Assembly (NCBI RefSeq): GCF_002775205.1
Contig: NC_036457.1
Coordinates: 3,891,650-3,955,649, forward strand
Origin: Xiphophorus maculatus
Taxonomy: Eukaryota > Chordata > Actinopteri > Cyprinodontiformes > Poeciliidae
DNA length: 64,000 bases
Direction: 5' to 3'
The position numbers and the translations under genes were made by a program. Below the pieces are notes generated by a model that ran no database searches, was not told where the DNA came from, and saw only the letters and a program-made list of their open reading frames with translations. Positions 39,982 to 51,160 of this stretch are shown here, one piece after another. How positions within the stretch are numbered: position 1 is the first letter of the stretch; every line of letters begins with the position of its first letter.

Positions 39982-42900
39982 ATGTCGATTTCTAACCCAA
40001 GACAAGTGTTTTCAAACCCGGTAATTTATTTTATTAACATTTCTGCCTTTTAGACCCGATCTAAGCTTCACTTTTCAACTTTAATCCGTTTTTATTTGTT
40101 TTATTTCTTAAGAGTGTTCTAGCATGTTAGCTTAGCTGCCCCATCTGTCACATCGGAACCAGAACTTTTTGAAATGTTTAGTTTGATTTTTAACGGTTCT
40201 ATTTTAATCTAAGTAGGCAGATAAAGTGAAATGAGTTAGTTAATTTTGGTATTGTAAAAGTAGAAGGATGATGACGTCAGTTAAAATAAGAAACTTCTAT
40301 AAGGAGGAAAATATATAAATTACGAATTAAAGTCTTGGAGTTTTCATAATTTCCAAAATCTTAAAGTGATGCAGAACAGGAGTATAGAAATACTTAAGTA
40401 TTTAAAATCTTTATTCCCCATTTTATTGTCTAAATAATGTGACTTTCTTCGGTTTTGATGTAAAATATTTTTCATCCATTCAAAGTTATTATATTAAGTT
40501 TATGTAAAGAAGCTGAAAAATGTGGCAGATCTTCCCTCATTCAGGAATGTTAATGCATCTTTGGTATTCTGAGCTGAAAGTCTTGTTTGTTCTGTGAGGT
40601 CATAAAACGACGCAGACATCTTTCCCTTCCCAATATGGCCGACCTGCTGTCATATTGGCTGTGGCTTCCGGCTGTTCCTGTGTGCAGCTCATTGTGTTTT
40701 CAGCTCAAAATATTGAAGAAATAAGTCAAAACTAAACAACCTTTATGTCTGGAAGTTGCTGATATGTCATCAGAAAGATGAAACTTTTTTCTGGTTCTGA
40801 CGTGGCCGGATATTTCTGTCCACAGTTGATCCCTTTCGCTGGCACCATTCTGGGTGGTTTACTGCCCGATGAGATGGTTCTGATCCAGGGTTCGGTACCG
40901 TCTGGTGCTGACAGGTGAAAAAGATGTTTCTGTTTATTTCTATTTACTCAGATTCAGGTTGATCTCTAATCTAACATGGTATTTAACAGAAGCTAATGAT
41001 AAAGCACTAACATATATTATGTATAGATTTATGTTTGTATCCTCTTTTCTTATGTTTTATATTGTTCTTGTATGTTATTTGTTTTAAAGTTATGAGAAAA
41101 AGAACAATCTTCACCCCCTTCAAAATAAGAGCAGGAATATAAACGTCTCATTCTGAACAGTCTAACCAAAACCTCAACATAGATGTCAAAATATATTCAA
41201 TTGAAAGTTTACGAAACAGCTAAGTTAATTATTGTTATTATTAGTTAATCATAATAATTAATTTAGGGGAAGCCAAGTGTGGCTAAGTCCAGAAAATACT
41301 TATACTTATCTAGCATCCCAGAAGTCCAGAGGATACTTACACTTATTTAGCAACCCAGAACAGGGACTAGAACCTGGAATCCAGAAAAACTACTTTAGCA
41401 GCTACTTTTTAGAATCCTATTCTCCCAACCCAGAAAAGGAATCAGACCAGAATTATACTCATCTACCAACCCTGAACAGGAGTATCTAGTTTATTTCAAC
41501 ATTATTAGCTTTTTCTTCTTTTTTCTTTTGGTTTGTTATTTTGTTTGTATTTCCTTTTAAAACCTGTAAAGCACTTTGTGTTGCCTTGTTGCTGAAAATG
41601 TGCTATATATAAATAAAATTACCTTTACCTTTTCAAAGTGAGCAGAAACACTAAATGCTATTAGCATATTAGCAGACATATAGCCACCTCTGCATCTGAA
41701 CAATCACTTTCTGAAATACAAACACCAACGAGGAAACTTTACATTTAATATCAGTCCAGTCTGAGTTATTGTACCGATCCCGATATGTTAAAAATAACCA
41801 TCATCGGCCGATACTGATATTAAAATTGAAATATTGTGCATTTCTGAATGAAAATGGGTTTTTTTGAGTTTGTTTTCTCTGCGACTTCTCTCAGGTTCCA
41901 GGTGGATTTTACGTGTGGCAGCAGCGTGAAGCCGCGGGCCGACGTGGCGTTTCACTTCAACCCCAGACTGAAGAAGAAACGCATCGTCTGCAACACGCTG
42001 GAGAAGGAGCGCTGGGGCAGCGAGGAGATCCTGTATCAGATGCCTTTAAGAGTCGGAGCTGCATTTGAACTCATCTTCTTGGTCCTGAAGGACAAGTACA
42101 AGGTGGGAGACGCTGCTGTCCTCACAGCTGTTTTATTATCTAGGAGACGTTAGCTAATATGTTACATCAAGTAGAGTGGAAATGTCAATATATGAACAAA
42201 AATATTTTCTCACACCTCATCTGGCTGTTAAATCCTTCAGCAGTCGGGTTCAACCATGTTGGTGCAGCAGCTACCAGGTTAGCTCAGCTGGATGAAGCCT
42301 CAGCAGTTTCTAGAGTTGTTGCTTTTTAGAAAAGAGTTTCTAGATTTGCTGCTAGTTGTTTTTATACAAAAAGTTTCTAGATTTGTCTGAAATGGACTTT
42401 TGAAAAATAAAAACTTGCTAAATTTGGTGCTGGTGGCTATTTAAAAAAAGAGTCACTAGATTTATTACTAATTGATTTTTTTTGAGAAGTCATTTGATTT
42501 GTTGCTAATCACATTTTAGATTAAAAAGTCGCTAAGTTAGCATCAGTGCTTTCCCTTGGATCTTAGATTAAACAGTTCAGTGTCTGTCTTTTTTTCTGCA
42601 AAATAAAACTTCAGAATGAATTAATTGTATATTTTTATCAACACTAGACATTCAAGCACTGCAGTTAGTTCTGGGGTACCACAAGGCTGGGTGCTCGGTC
42701 CAGTTCTCTTTATCCGGAAATAAAGTTATTAAAATAAACGGGATAATTTTTTTTGTTTGTTTAGTCAGAAGATAAAAACCAGAGGTGATGTTTTTTTGTT
42801 TGTTTGTCGTTAAGGTTGCTGTAAACGGAGCGCATGTGTTGGAGTACAAACACCGCGTGGATCTGAACCGGGTCGACACCATCCTCATCTCAGGGGCAGT

Positions 42901-44350
42901 GGCGGTTCAGGCTGTGGCCGTTCTTCCTCCTGCTTCTGTAAGTTGATTTAAACGACGAGACGTCCAACCAACCATCCAACCAACCATCCGACAAACCAAC
43001 CATGTTTGTTTCAGAGTCCCGCCTCTCCTGCTTCCAGTCTGACCAGCTCACACTCTGAGGTAAACAGTTTGAAAAAGTTTTTCCACTTCCTGTTTCAGAT
43101 TTTAATTTTTTTTTCTCCCTTTTCCAGGCGGTTCTCTCATTCAGAGATCTGGTGAGTTTTTCTGCTTCACTTCCAGTTTAAAAAACAGGAAATTTATGCG
43201 TTTGTGAATTCCTGTTCATAAATCTGCATCTGGTTTCTACCTGGACCTTCTTCGTCCCTTCAGTCGTCTTCGACTCGCCTGAATGAAAACAGAAAATAAA
43301 CCTGCATCTCCAGAAATCAGAAAATTATTGAAAATTTCATTTATTTCACAAAGTGATTCGTTCCCTGTGTTTGTTTTTGCTCATTTAGTTAAAATGAAAA
43401 ATACAAACATGCAAACCCAAAATTCAGTTTTCAGGCTTCATCAGAGGTGTGACTTGTTGAAATTTTTATTTTTCATAAAAAGTCACTAAATATAGTGAAC
43501 ATTTAAAAAAAAAATCCATTCATTTAATTTAATATTAATTCTTTTTTTAAATTTCATTTCCATTTGGGATAAAGTATTTTTGAATTTGCTGTTCAACAGG
43601 TAAATTAAACATTTCAGTGTCTATAAATTTCTCCTGCAAAACATTTTCATAATTTTAATTAAAAAATTAAATAATTTATAGATTTTATTAAATAATTTAA
43701 ATACTAATAACTTGAGATGATTAAGTTCTTAATTTTATATTTTAAAAGTTTTAATTAAATTATAATTAACATTAATTTAGTTATATTAATGAGATTATTT
43801 TTGTTGATCTCAGAAAGTTCCCTTCAGAGGGCGGCTGGAGAAGGGGTTAAAGGTCGGACACAGCATCATCATCAAAGGACAAACGAGTTCGAATGCAAAA
43901 AGGTAAATCACACCTGATGATGTCACTGACTCCGCCCCCCCGCTGTAGCTTGATTCATGTGTGATTTCCAGTTTTGCCGTTAACCTGCGCGACGCCAGCG
44001 GCCGTGACATCGTCCTCCACCTGAACCCCCGCCTGGCCAAACGAGTCTTCGCCAGGAACTCGTTCCTGTCCGAGTGCTGGGGCGCCGAGGAGTCGGACCT
44101 GGAGGCCTTCCCCTTCGCGGCGGGGGAGTACTTTGAGGTGAGCGTCCCTGTTGACCATCTGGGTCCGGTCCGGTTCTGAGCACCTCTGTTCTCCCTGCAG
44201 ATGATCGTCCGGAGCAACGAGCGGCACTTCAGGGTCGCCGTCAACGGATGCCATCAGTTCGACTACAAGCACCGAGTCCAGGACCTGAGCGCCGTCGGCC
44301 AGCTGGAGGTGGTGGGAGACGTGACGCTCATGGACGTCCGGATGATCTGA
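39982..44350 (+). CDS. lgals8: tandem-repeat galectin, galectin-8 type (complete, 9 exons)
   Basis: A two-domain beta-galactoside-binding lectin, known in mammals for cell adhesion and for tagging damaged vesicles for autophagy; such lectins leave the cell without a signal peptide and none is seen. Exons: 39982-40020, 40826-40914, 41895-42102, 42815-42937, 43015-43059, 43128-43151, 43814-43902, 43972-44137, 44201-44350, giving 310 residues (human 317). Domain 1 (about 14-150) has sugar-site residues H63, N65, R67, N76, W83 and E86 (HFNPR, VCNT, WGSEE). Two tiny exons give a 23-residue Ser/Ala-rich linker. Domain 2 (about 177-310) has H222, N224, R226, N235, W242 and E245 (HLNPR, RNSF, WGAEE). 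Both sites look intact. Galectin-4 or -9 are alternatives; the N-terminal layout, [13 protein letters not shown] and YKHR..L pattern favour galectin-8. Confidence 0.9.
41560..41640. repeat. teleost-type repeat tail
   Basis: The sequence reads GTAAAGCACTTTGTGTTGCC, then TTGTTGCTGAAAATGTGCTA and ATAAATAAAATTA. A related copy is at about 55555-55605 (TTGTTGCTGAAATGTGCTAT..AAATAAACTT). I recognise this as a very common 3' tail of fish retroposed repeats. It lies in lgals8 intron 2, and the other copy in klf11 intron 3. Confidence 0.6.
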
Positions 44351-44811
44351 CCCAGAAACACGAAACCCAGAAACACAAAACCACTCACCGTAAAACCGGG
44401 GTGTCCAAACTGGCTCAGGTGTTTATGACAGACAGAAGAAAAGGAACAAAATACAACCAAAAAACTCAGAAACATTCTGGAAACTAAATTGGGAAATTTA
44501 TAGAAAACCATGGAAATTTCCAGAGTTTCAAAAGTTTAACATTTATCAGTAAAAAAAAACTTCAAAAGTTTTGCAATTAACCTCAATTCTATTTTTTTGA
44601 AAAAAATGGGGAAATTTGAGTTTTCTGAGTTAAATAATTTTTGACTTTTCAAAATTTTCCACGTTTTTCTATGACAATTTCTGATATTAATCTCAAAATT
44701 CAAACTTAGTTTTTTTTTTTTGGTGGAGATGGCCATGTTCCTGGGCGTTTCTATTCTCAATTAGGATGAAATTATCACACAGTATTCTGTAGCCAATATT
44801 TACTTTCTTAA

Positions 44812-44817
44812 AATAAA
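44812..44817 (+). terminator. lgals8: lgals8 polyadenylation signal candidate
   Basis: AATAAA about 460 bases after the lgals8 stop codon; it is the first canonical signal downstream. The intervening 3' UTR is AT-rich. Confidence 0.4.
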
Positions 44818-45965
44818 AGATATTGGCTGTTTGGATAAATAACTTGCATCCCTTTCCAGGATCAAATTCGGCTGTTTTTGTGTAATTCAAGTATTTTATG
44901 TTTAGATTATTGAGGGGGTGAAATAAGTTTTTTTGGCTTCCAGATATTCTTGTTTGGATGACAGAAGTTTGGACACCCCGACCTTGAAGCATGTCTGACG
45001 CCTCTGATATTTAATCATTAACATTAATTAATTACTGCAGTGATTTCTGGATCAATGTGACGGACAAGGCTAAGAGTGAAATAATCCTAATGCTTTATTA
45101 CTTATAACATTGAATGTTGTATTATTACTGGCCTCTTAAAGAGGAGGAAGATAATTGCTTTTTTGCACTCTGGGATGTAGAGAGAAGAAAAAATGGTTGA
45201 TTTATGTGGATTGATTTTGTTTTTAATATTCTGACTGATGGGAAAATAATCTGATCAAATTAATCCGACATGCTGTGCTAATAAGAATTTACTATAACCT
45301 TAATGACTTTTTTTGCATCATAACTCTATGGCTTCCTGGCAGCGTGACGTCATTGGGTAATGAGATTTAATTAGCTAATTTAATCTCATTAGCTAATTTA
45401 ATTAGCTCAATGTACATTAGTCCATGAAACTACTAGTGATACTAATGTATCACTAATCCTGATACATTAGTGACTTTACCAGTTGCTATGGCAACGAGTC
45501 AACGTGTAACGTGGCAGTCAGAGAGAGATTAAAAATTTTTTTTGCATTTTTTCATCATTCCTCCCTTTGCTGCGGTGCACAGCACTAAATACTGACATCT
45601 CATCAACGTTATTGTTGTATGACGGCAGCCATGACAGCGTTGTGCGCACGCGTGACCTTTCCAGATGTAAACAAGACGCCAGGGGTAACATGGCATGGAC
45701 GGTATTAGAGACCATAGCTAGGCTATCAATACAAAAGCTTAACGCAACAGTCCAAACTGCCGACACTTATGAGAATATAAAAAAAACAAAAACTGAAAAA
45801 GGTTTTTCTTTTATTCTAAACCAGAACACCTGTATAAATCAGTGCAAACATTAAAAAAAAGTCAAATTAAATTTTTATTAAATACCTAAACAACCCAATG
45901 TACAAACTATGCATGAATTAGCAGCTCCTTAGTATCCCAGCATTCACTGGGTCAGGGGTCAGAGG

Positions 45966-46704
45966 TCAGAAGTCGGCGTCCAGCCTGAAGGTGTTGTCGG
46001 TCGGACCTGACATGACGCCCATCCTCTGGTACTCCCCGACCCGCTTCTCAAAGAAGTTGGTCTTCCCCTCCAGAGAAATGTTCTCCATGAAGTCGAACGG
46101 GTTCTCCGAGCGGTACACCTGCAGAGACAGAAACAGGACGGGAGGTCTCACTCTGCTGAGAATCCAGGATCCCAGAGGAAACTGCAGGCGTGTTCAGACA
46201 GACGCCTGTGTCGCTCTGCTGCCGGTCCATCAGAACCACACGCTCTGATGGGTTCCTGCAGCAGCGCTCAGCCTCAATCACAGGCTGAGGTCAGAACCAA
46301 CACCAGACCCAGCAGAACCAGAAAGGAACCAGCAACAGCTCTACTAAACATTTTAAACTCAATTTCCAGAATTCACAGGACGCAACTCTAATTTTGGAAA
46401 TTACAACCCAACCCTTATGGCAGAAATTCCTAAATTAGGACACAAGAAAAGAAAGCAAAGGATTCAAAAAAGGGAGGAACAGATTCATGGAGTGAGGGAT
46501 GCAGAAAGAACAAGAGAAGGAATAAAGGACACAATGAAGGAAGAACATAAGGAAAGGAGGAGAGAAGATAAGGATGGATCACAAAATACAGGATAGGATA
46601 GATATAAAGAAGAAAAGGAAAGAACAGGACAGAAAGAATAAAGAAAGAAAGGACATAAAGAAGAGTGTTACCTCCCACTTTTCCAGATCTTTGGACAGAT
46701 TCAG
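45966..46704 (-). pseudogene. truncated inverted duplicate of rrm2 (unprocessed pseudogene)
   Basis: On the minus strand, 46118-45966 repeats the last rrm2 exon (VYRSENPF to LDADF-stop) with two silent differences in 153 bases. It is preceded by intron 9 sequence (to about 46296, roughly 95% identical) including the acceptor. Sequence like rrm2 intron 8 (TGTGAATTCTGG.AA..AGTTTTAAA-like) follows at about 46300-46390, but exon 9 is missing between them. At 46704-46672 an 11-codon remnant of exon 4 (LNLSKDLEKWE) sits between an AG acceptor and a GT donor, with about 8 changes in 33 bases. Exons 5-9 and 1-3 are not found. Introns are retained, so it arose by DNA duplication, not retroposition. 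Confidence 0.85.
46437..46672. repeat. long polypurine tract (AAAGGA/AGGAC-rich)
   Basis: About 235 bases are almost wholly A and G on the plus strand, with degenerate AAGAAAGGA, AGGACA and GGATAGGATAG units. It occupies the place where exons 5-9 of the inverted rrm2 copy would be expected. Confidence 0.75.
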
Positions 46705-46925
46705 CTGGACACATGATGTAAAAAGGTCAGAGGTCAGGTGATGACATATACAGGAGTCTGCTTCAACAACGGTTCTACAATAACATTTTTATTCAATGTT
46801 CCTCACTACTCCAGAAAAAATCCATATTTTTAATGTAAAGATTTGTCATATGAATAAAATATTAATGTTTAATCTTTTAAAACATTTAATCCTGAACTTC
46901 TGGGAAAATTTATCATCCAAAAAAT

Positions 46926-47280
46926 TTGTTACGACTGTCACGAGAAATTTTGCTGGATGATAAATTGTCCCAAAAGTTACTGCAATAAACGATAATATTG
47001 TTTTAATACCATTTTAAACCAATATAATGGCAATAGCAAAATAATGCCAGAACTCATTCTCAAACTTTAATTTCTAATGAACATTTAACACTGGAAGTGG
47101 GAGAAATTTTAAATATTCAACAAAAACTACAAATAAAATAAAGTCTCTAAACAAAATTGTCCTTAAAAAAAAAAAAAAAGGTTCGAGACCAAAACACCAG
47201 AGAGAAACAAGAAGTCAAGCAAAAGAAATTGAGGTTGTTTTAATTTAAACAATTAATTGATTATTGCGACAGGTCAATCA
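46926..47280 (+). repeat. dispersed ~350-bp repeat, copy 4
   Basis: Matches the 96-475 copy: TTTTGCTGGATGATAAATTG, AAACGATAATATTG, AACACTGGAAGTGGGAGA and ATTGCGACAGG. It sits between the inverted rrm2 fragment and the fold-back element. Confidence 0.75.
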
Positions 47281-47689
47281 GAGGTTCATTTATTTTCTTC
47301 ACCAACTGAAAATTATCCTAAAAATCAGATGTGAGGATAACGTATGAATGTTTGCTGCTGACGGGGCCGAACTTTAAGAAAAGGCTTATTAAGGCAGGTA
47401 GGTGTCCGTCTATATTTGTAGCTCTTAGCAGTAACTGTGTATATTTCTATATTTCTCTGGGCTGCTCTTGGTCCGATCCCTCTCTAGGAGCCGTTTGCCC
47501 TGGTGGGTCGACCCAACCAGAGGCATGAAGCTCCTGACGGCTCCTAGGATCTCTGGGACCCTCAAACCCCTCCACCACGATAAGGTGGCAGCCCATGGAG
47601 GGGAAAAATAAAACCAGCAACAGTTTCTAACTGATCAGAGGCCTGAAGATGGTGCTCTGGTGTTTAACATCACTTTTCTCTCCATAGAA

Positions 47690-49130
47690 GCTACACCTGG
47701 TCTGGGGTTCTGATTGGCTGTGGTTCCTTCCTGGAGGAGGCCATTGGCTCGGATGATGCTGCCATCACCCAACCATTCTCCCTCTCCTGCAGTTAACTTT
47801 TCACTTCCATGAACAGAGAAACTTCTCCTGATCGTTGACCTGTTGTTGTGTCTCTGCTCTGTCTTCTCTCAGCTGCAGTCAGTTGTGGCAGATGGCTGCT
47901 GGTACTGAGCCCGGTTCTGGTTCTGCTGGAAGTTTCTTCCTGCTAGAGAGGAGTACTTCCTCTCCACTGTCGCTACATGCATGCTCTGTATGAGGGATTG
48001 CTGTGAAGTCAACAACTCAACACAAGCGATTTGCTGTCGCCCCCTGCTGGTCAGGAGTAATAAATGTTGCACGTAATGTCTCCATGCAATCTGCTGGGTT
48101 TCCCTTGGTACAAACTGTTTAAACTACTTTAATTAACTGAACCTAATGAATTAATAAATAGAATCAATGGGAACCATGAATAAATTAAAATGACTTTGCA
48201 AAATGCCTTGACAACATTGTTGTGAATTAATGTCATAAATACAAATTAATTGAAGTAAGTCTGTTATTTTACTGTTTAATTTGAGGGTTTAATGTTAGTT
48301 TGGGGTTTTAAATCGGTTTTTGCATTGGTTGTTGGGGTTTTGAGTTTTGTGTTTTGGTTGTTGGGGTTTTGAGTTTTGAACAGTATTTTTTTAATATTGG
48401 TTGTTGGGGTTTTTGTTTTGGTTATTGAGGTTTTGAAAGCCTTGTTTTGGTTGTAAGGATTTCGAACTTTTTGGTATTGGTTGTTGGGGTTTTGAACAGT
48501 ATTTTTTAATATTGGTTGTTTGGGGTTTTTGTATTGGTTATTGGTCAGGCGGATTTGTTGGTTTAAGTGTTAAATTTTATATTACACCAATTCACAACAA
48601 ATGTCATCTCAATGCACTTTGTAATAATTTTAGATCAAACACATATATTCCAATTGCAAATAGTTAACAGTACAATAAGCTTGGTTAATTATTAAAGTGG
48701 TTTAAACGGTTTGTACCAAAGGAAACCCAGCAGATAGCATGAAGTCACTGACTTACAGCATTCATTCCATCTGACCAGCAGGGGGCGACAGCAAATCACT
48801 TGTGTTAAATTGTTGACTTCACAGAAATCCCTCATACAGAGCATGCATGTAGCGACAGTGGAGAGGAAGAACTCCTCTCTAACAGGAAGAAACTTCCAGC
48901 AGAACCAGAACCGGGCTCAGAACCAACAGCCATCTGCCACGACTGACTGCAGCTGAGAGAAGACAGAGCAGAGACACAACAACAGGTCGACTGTTCAGGA
49001 GAAGTTTCTACCTTCATGGAAGTGAAAAGTTAACAGCAGGAGAGGAAAAATAATTACATGATGGCAGCATCATCCGAGCCAATGGCCTCCTCCAGGAAGG
49101 AACCACAGCCAATCAGAACCCCAGACAACG
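47690..49130. mobile_element. 1.4-kb fold-back (inverted-repeat) element
   Basis: The arm at about 47700-48136 is the reverse complement of the arm at about 48686-49125, with high but imperfect identity. Shared landmarks are TTCTGATTGGCTGTGGTTCC, GGAGGAGGCCATTGGCTCGG, CTCTCCACTGTCGCTACATG and CTGCTGGGTTTCC. The ~550-base spacer contains a G/T-rich low-complexity stretch (48290-48550). No transposase frame is present. Shorter relatives of the arm (GACAGTGGA.AGGAAAAACTT) follow in tandem near 49300 and 49430-49510. It resembles a non-autonomous fold-back or MITE-like element. Confidence 0.75.
48290..48550. repeat. G/T-rich low-complexity repeat (TTGGTTGTTGGGGTTTT)
   Basis: At least five diverged copies of TTGGTTGTTGGGGTTTT(GAGTTTTG) occur with strong strand asymmetry; there is almost no C on the plus strand. 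It forms most of the loop of the fold-back element. Confidence 0.8.
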
Positions 49131-49583
49131 CGAGAAGAGAAACTAACTTTTAACAGGCATACTTTACAAAAGAAAAAAATAATAATAAATAAAAAATTCC
49201 CTTTAACAGGAAGGCTTTCCAAAAAGGTTCACACTGCACCAATTATTTACATTGGTTAAGTTATGCAAGCTTAAGAAATGCTTCTTCCTGAGTATACATG
49301 GGGTGACAGTGGAAAGGAAAAACTTCCCTTTAACAGGAAGATTAAAAAGGCTCAGACTGCACCAATTATTTACATTGGTTAAAAATTAATTAAGCTAAAG
49401 GAATGCCTCAGACTGAGAATGTATGTAGTGACAGTGGAGAGGAAAAACTTCCCTTTAACAGGAAGAACCCTACTGCAGAACCAGAAGTTGGCTCTGTATG
49501 AAGAACCATCTGTCACTTCCCCCAGGATATTCGAAAGGGCAGAGCACATTACCTCTGTCCTGCAGTTCCAGCAGATCTCGCCG

Positions 49584-49690
49584 TTGACCATTGTCGTCCA
49601 GAAGAAATGAAATTGCATCAGGCCTCAAGTCGTCCAGAAGAAATGAAATTGCATCAGGCCTCAAGTCGTCCAGAAGAAATGAAATTGTAC
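49584..49690. repeat. 36-bp tandem repeat, nearly three copies
   Basis: The unit GTCGTCCAGAAGAAATGAAA, then TTGCATCAGGCCTCAA, is repeated twice exactly, with a third partial copy. Being a multiple of three, it keeps frames open on both strands, but no coding context is apparent. Confidence 0.95.
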
Positions 49691-50337
49691 GAAATCGGTT
49701 GTTTCGTCTCAAAAATAAATCGGTTTTCACATTTATATTTTTGAACGCAAATAAAATTGATTTGAGTTATTGAATTATAAAAGTATGGACCCTGCCATTG
49801 AAATTTAATCTAAATATTTCAAACTAAATCAAGTAGTACAAAAATAAAAAAAGGTATGTTGAAATGTAAATGAAATACCATATTTTCACCCAAAAATATT
49901 TTAAATAGCTTAATAATGTCAATACAGCCACATGATCACTAATGTGTAGGCATGGTAAAGGTTTATTATAGGGATATTTGCTAAGCTTGCCTTTAAACAG
50001 CAGTTGCCAAATCCTTGGCAGCCATCTTTCTTTTCCATTACAACTGACTTTCAACCATGAACTTCAGATTCCAACATGCTAGCTACTCCTAAACCTACAA
50101 GTCACAGCAAGTGCTTCCAAAACAGCACAAACCCCCTAAAGACAGAGGGAATTTCAACTGAATCCTTCTCAGTTCAGACTCTCATCAGAATCGAACAAAA
50201 GCACCACAAAAGAGGCCTAGCGCAGGCCTACAACAACAGCGTTAGCATCAGCGTTAGCATCGCATCCAACCAGCAGCAGCTCCTACCCTGAGATGTCTTC
50301 TAGACCCGCCATCGAACAGGTGCTTCACGTAACCTAC

Positions 50338-50446
50338 CTTTGAAGGGTCGGGCGGATCCCCCAGGCAGCTTGAAGAGATCCTCAGTTTGATTGTAGATCA
50401 ACCCAGGTATATCCATTATCGATCTGCTGATAGTTCCAGACGCCAT
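50338..50446 (-). other. candidate first coding exon, unrecognised
   Basis: On the minus strand an ATG at 50446 in good context (AAAAATGGCG) opens a 109-base frame beginning MASGTISRSIMDIPGLIYNQ. It reaches PGGSARPFK and a consensus donor AAAG/GTAGGT. If not spliced, the frame stops 14 codons later. I do not recognise the peptide and could not find an exon 2 below it. It may be the start of an unidentified gene, a repeat-derived exon, or chance. Confidence 0.3.
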
Positions 50447-50504
50447 TTTTTTTATCCTCGGATATTTCAGGGATGCCAGCAGCCAAACAAACCGCCGCTC
50501 AGAT

Positions 50505-50610
50505 AGATAGATAGATAGATAGCATTTATTGTCATTGAACAGAATTCAACGAAATTTCCATTGCAGCTCCCGTGCCAAAGGTCAAATATATACAGTATAA
50601 ATAAGCAAAC
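50505..50610. repeat. retroposon tail with (GATA) microsatellite
   Basis: GATAGATAGATAGATAGCAT is followed by TTATTGTCATTGAAC, CAACGAAATTTCCATTGCAG and CTCCCG. I recognise this as the 3' end of a common fish retroposon. It separates the 50.4 kb candidate exon from the promoter-like sequence at 51.1 kb. Confidence 0.6.
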
Positions 50611-51034
50611 ACACAATAATAATAATAGTATATACAACTAAATTAACTAAAGGCACTCAACCACACCAAAGATGCCATGGTGGGTCGCTCTTCCCATGCT
50701 GCTCTGTTTAAACACAAAAAAATGGCTTCAAAAACTTGACCTGGGATAAAAACTACTTCGAATAATGTTTCCGAAATATAACTTACCGAATAACAAACGC
50801 AGCGATTTCAAACATGGCGCTAACGCGGCCTACTCACGCAATCTAGCCTATTCTCAAGTACAAACGACCGAAGCCAGGTAAATCCGCAGAAGCTTTGAGT
50901 CACTAGTGGTGGGCGTCCACGCGGATTCATTGTCTCGGGAGATCAGAAAAGATCGTTTTAATCCGGATTCTAGAATGGATGAATGTCAAAACACTGTTTT
51001 TTTTGTGTGTGTCTGTATGCGGCCAGGTGGTTAA

Positions 51035-51160
51035 TTGCCTTATGCTGAACGCTTACGTAGTAAGCGCGCCATAGGTCTGTCCTTGGCGCATGCGCCTCAG
51101 AAAACAAACATGGCGCCGACCAGCAGATTTGACAGTTTCAAGTCCAAATACAATGTAAAA
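51035..51160 (+). promoter_or_regulatory. NRF1-type promoter with candidate first exon
   Basis: A perfect palindromic NRF1 motif GCGCATGCGC lies at 51086-51095, within a patch of CpGs. It is followed by ATGGCGCCGACC (ATG at 51110) in good context. The frame gives MAPTSRFDSFKSKYN and reaches a possible donor AAT/GTAAAA near 51154. NRF1 sites of this form usually mark housekeeping promoters, so a transcript probably starts here. No later exon was recognised on the plus strand. Confidence 0.35.

Noticed and set aside
45966..46151. A functional second rrm2 gene on the minus strand
   Set aside because: Only the last exon and an 11-codon piece of exon 4 remain; exons carrying most iron ligands are absent.
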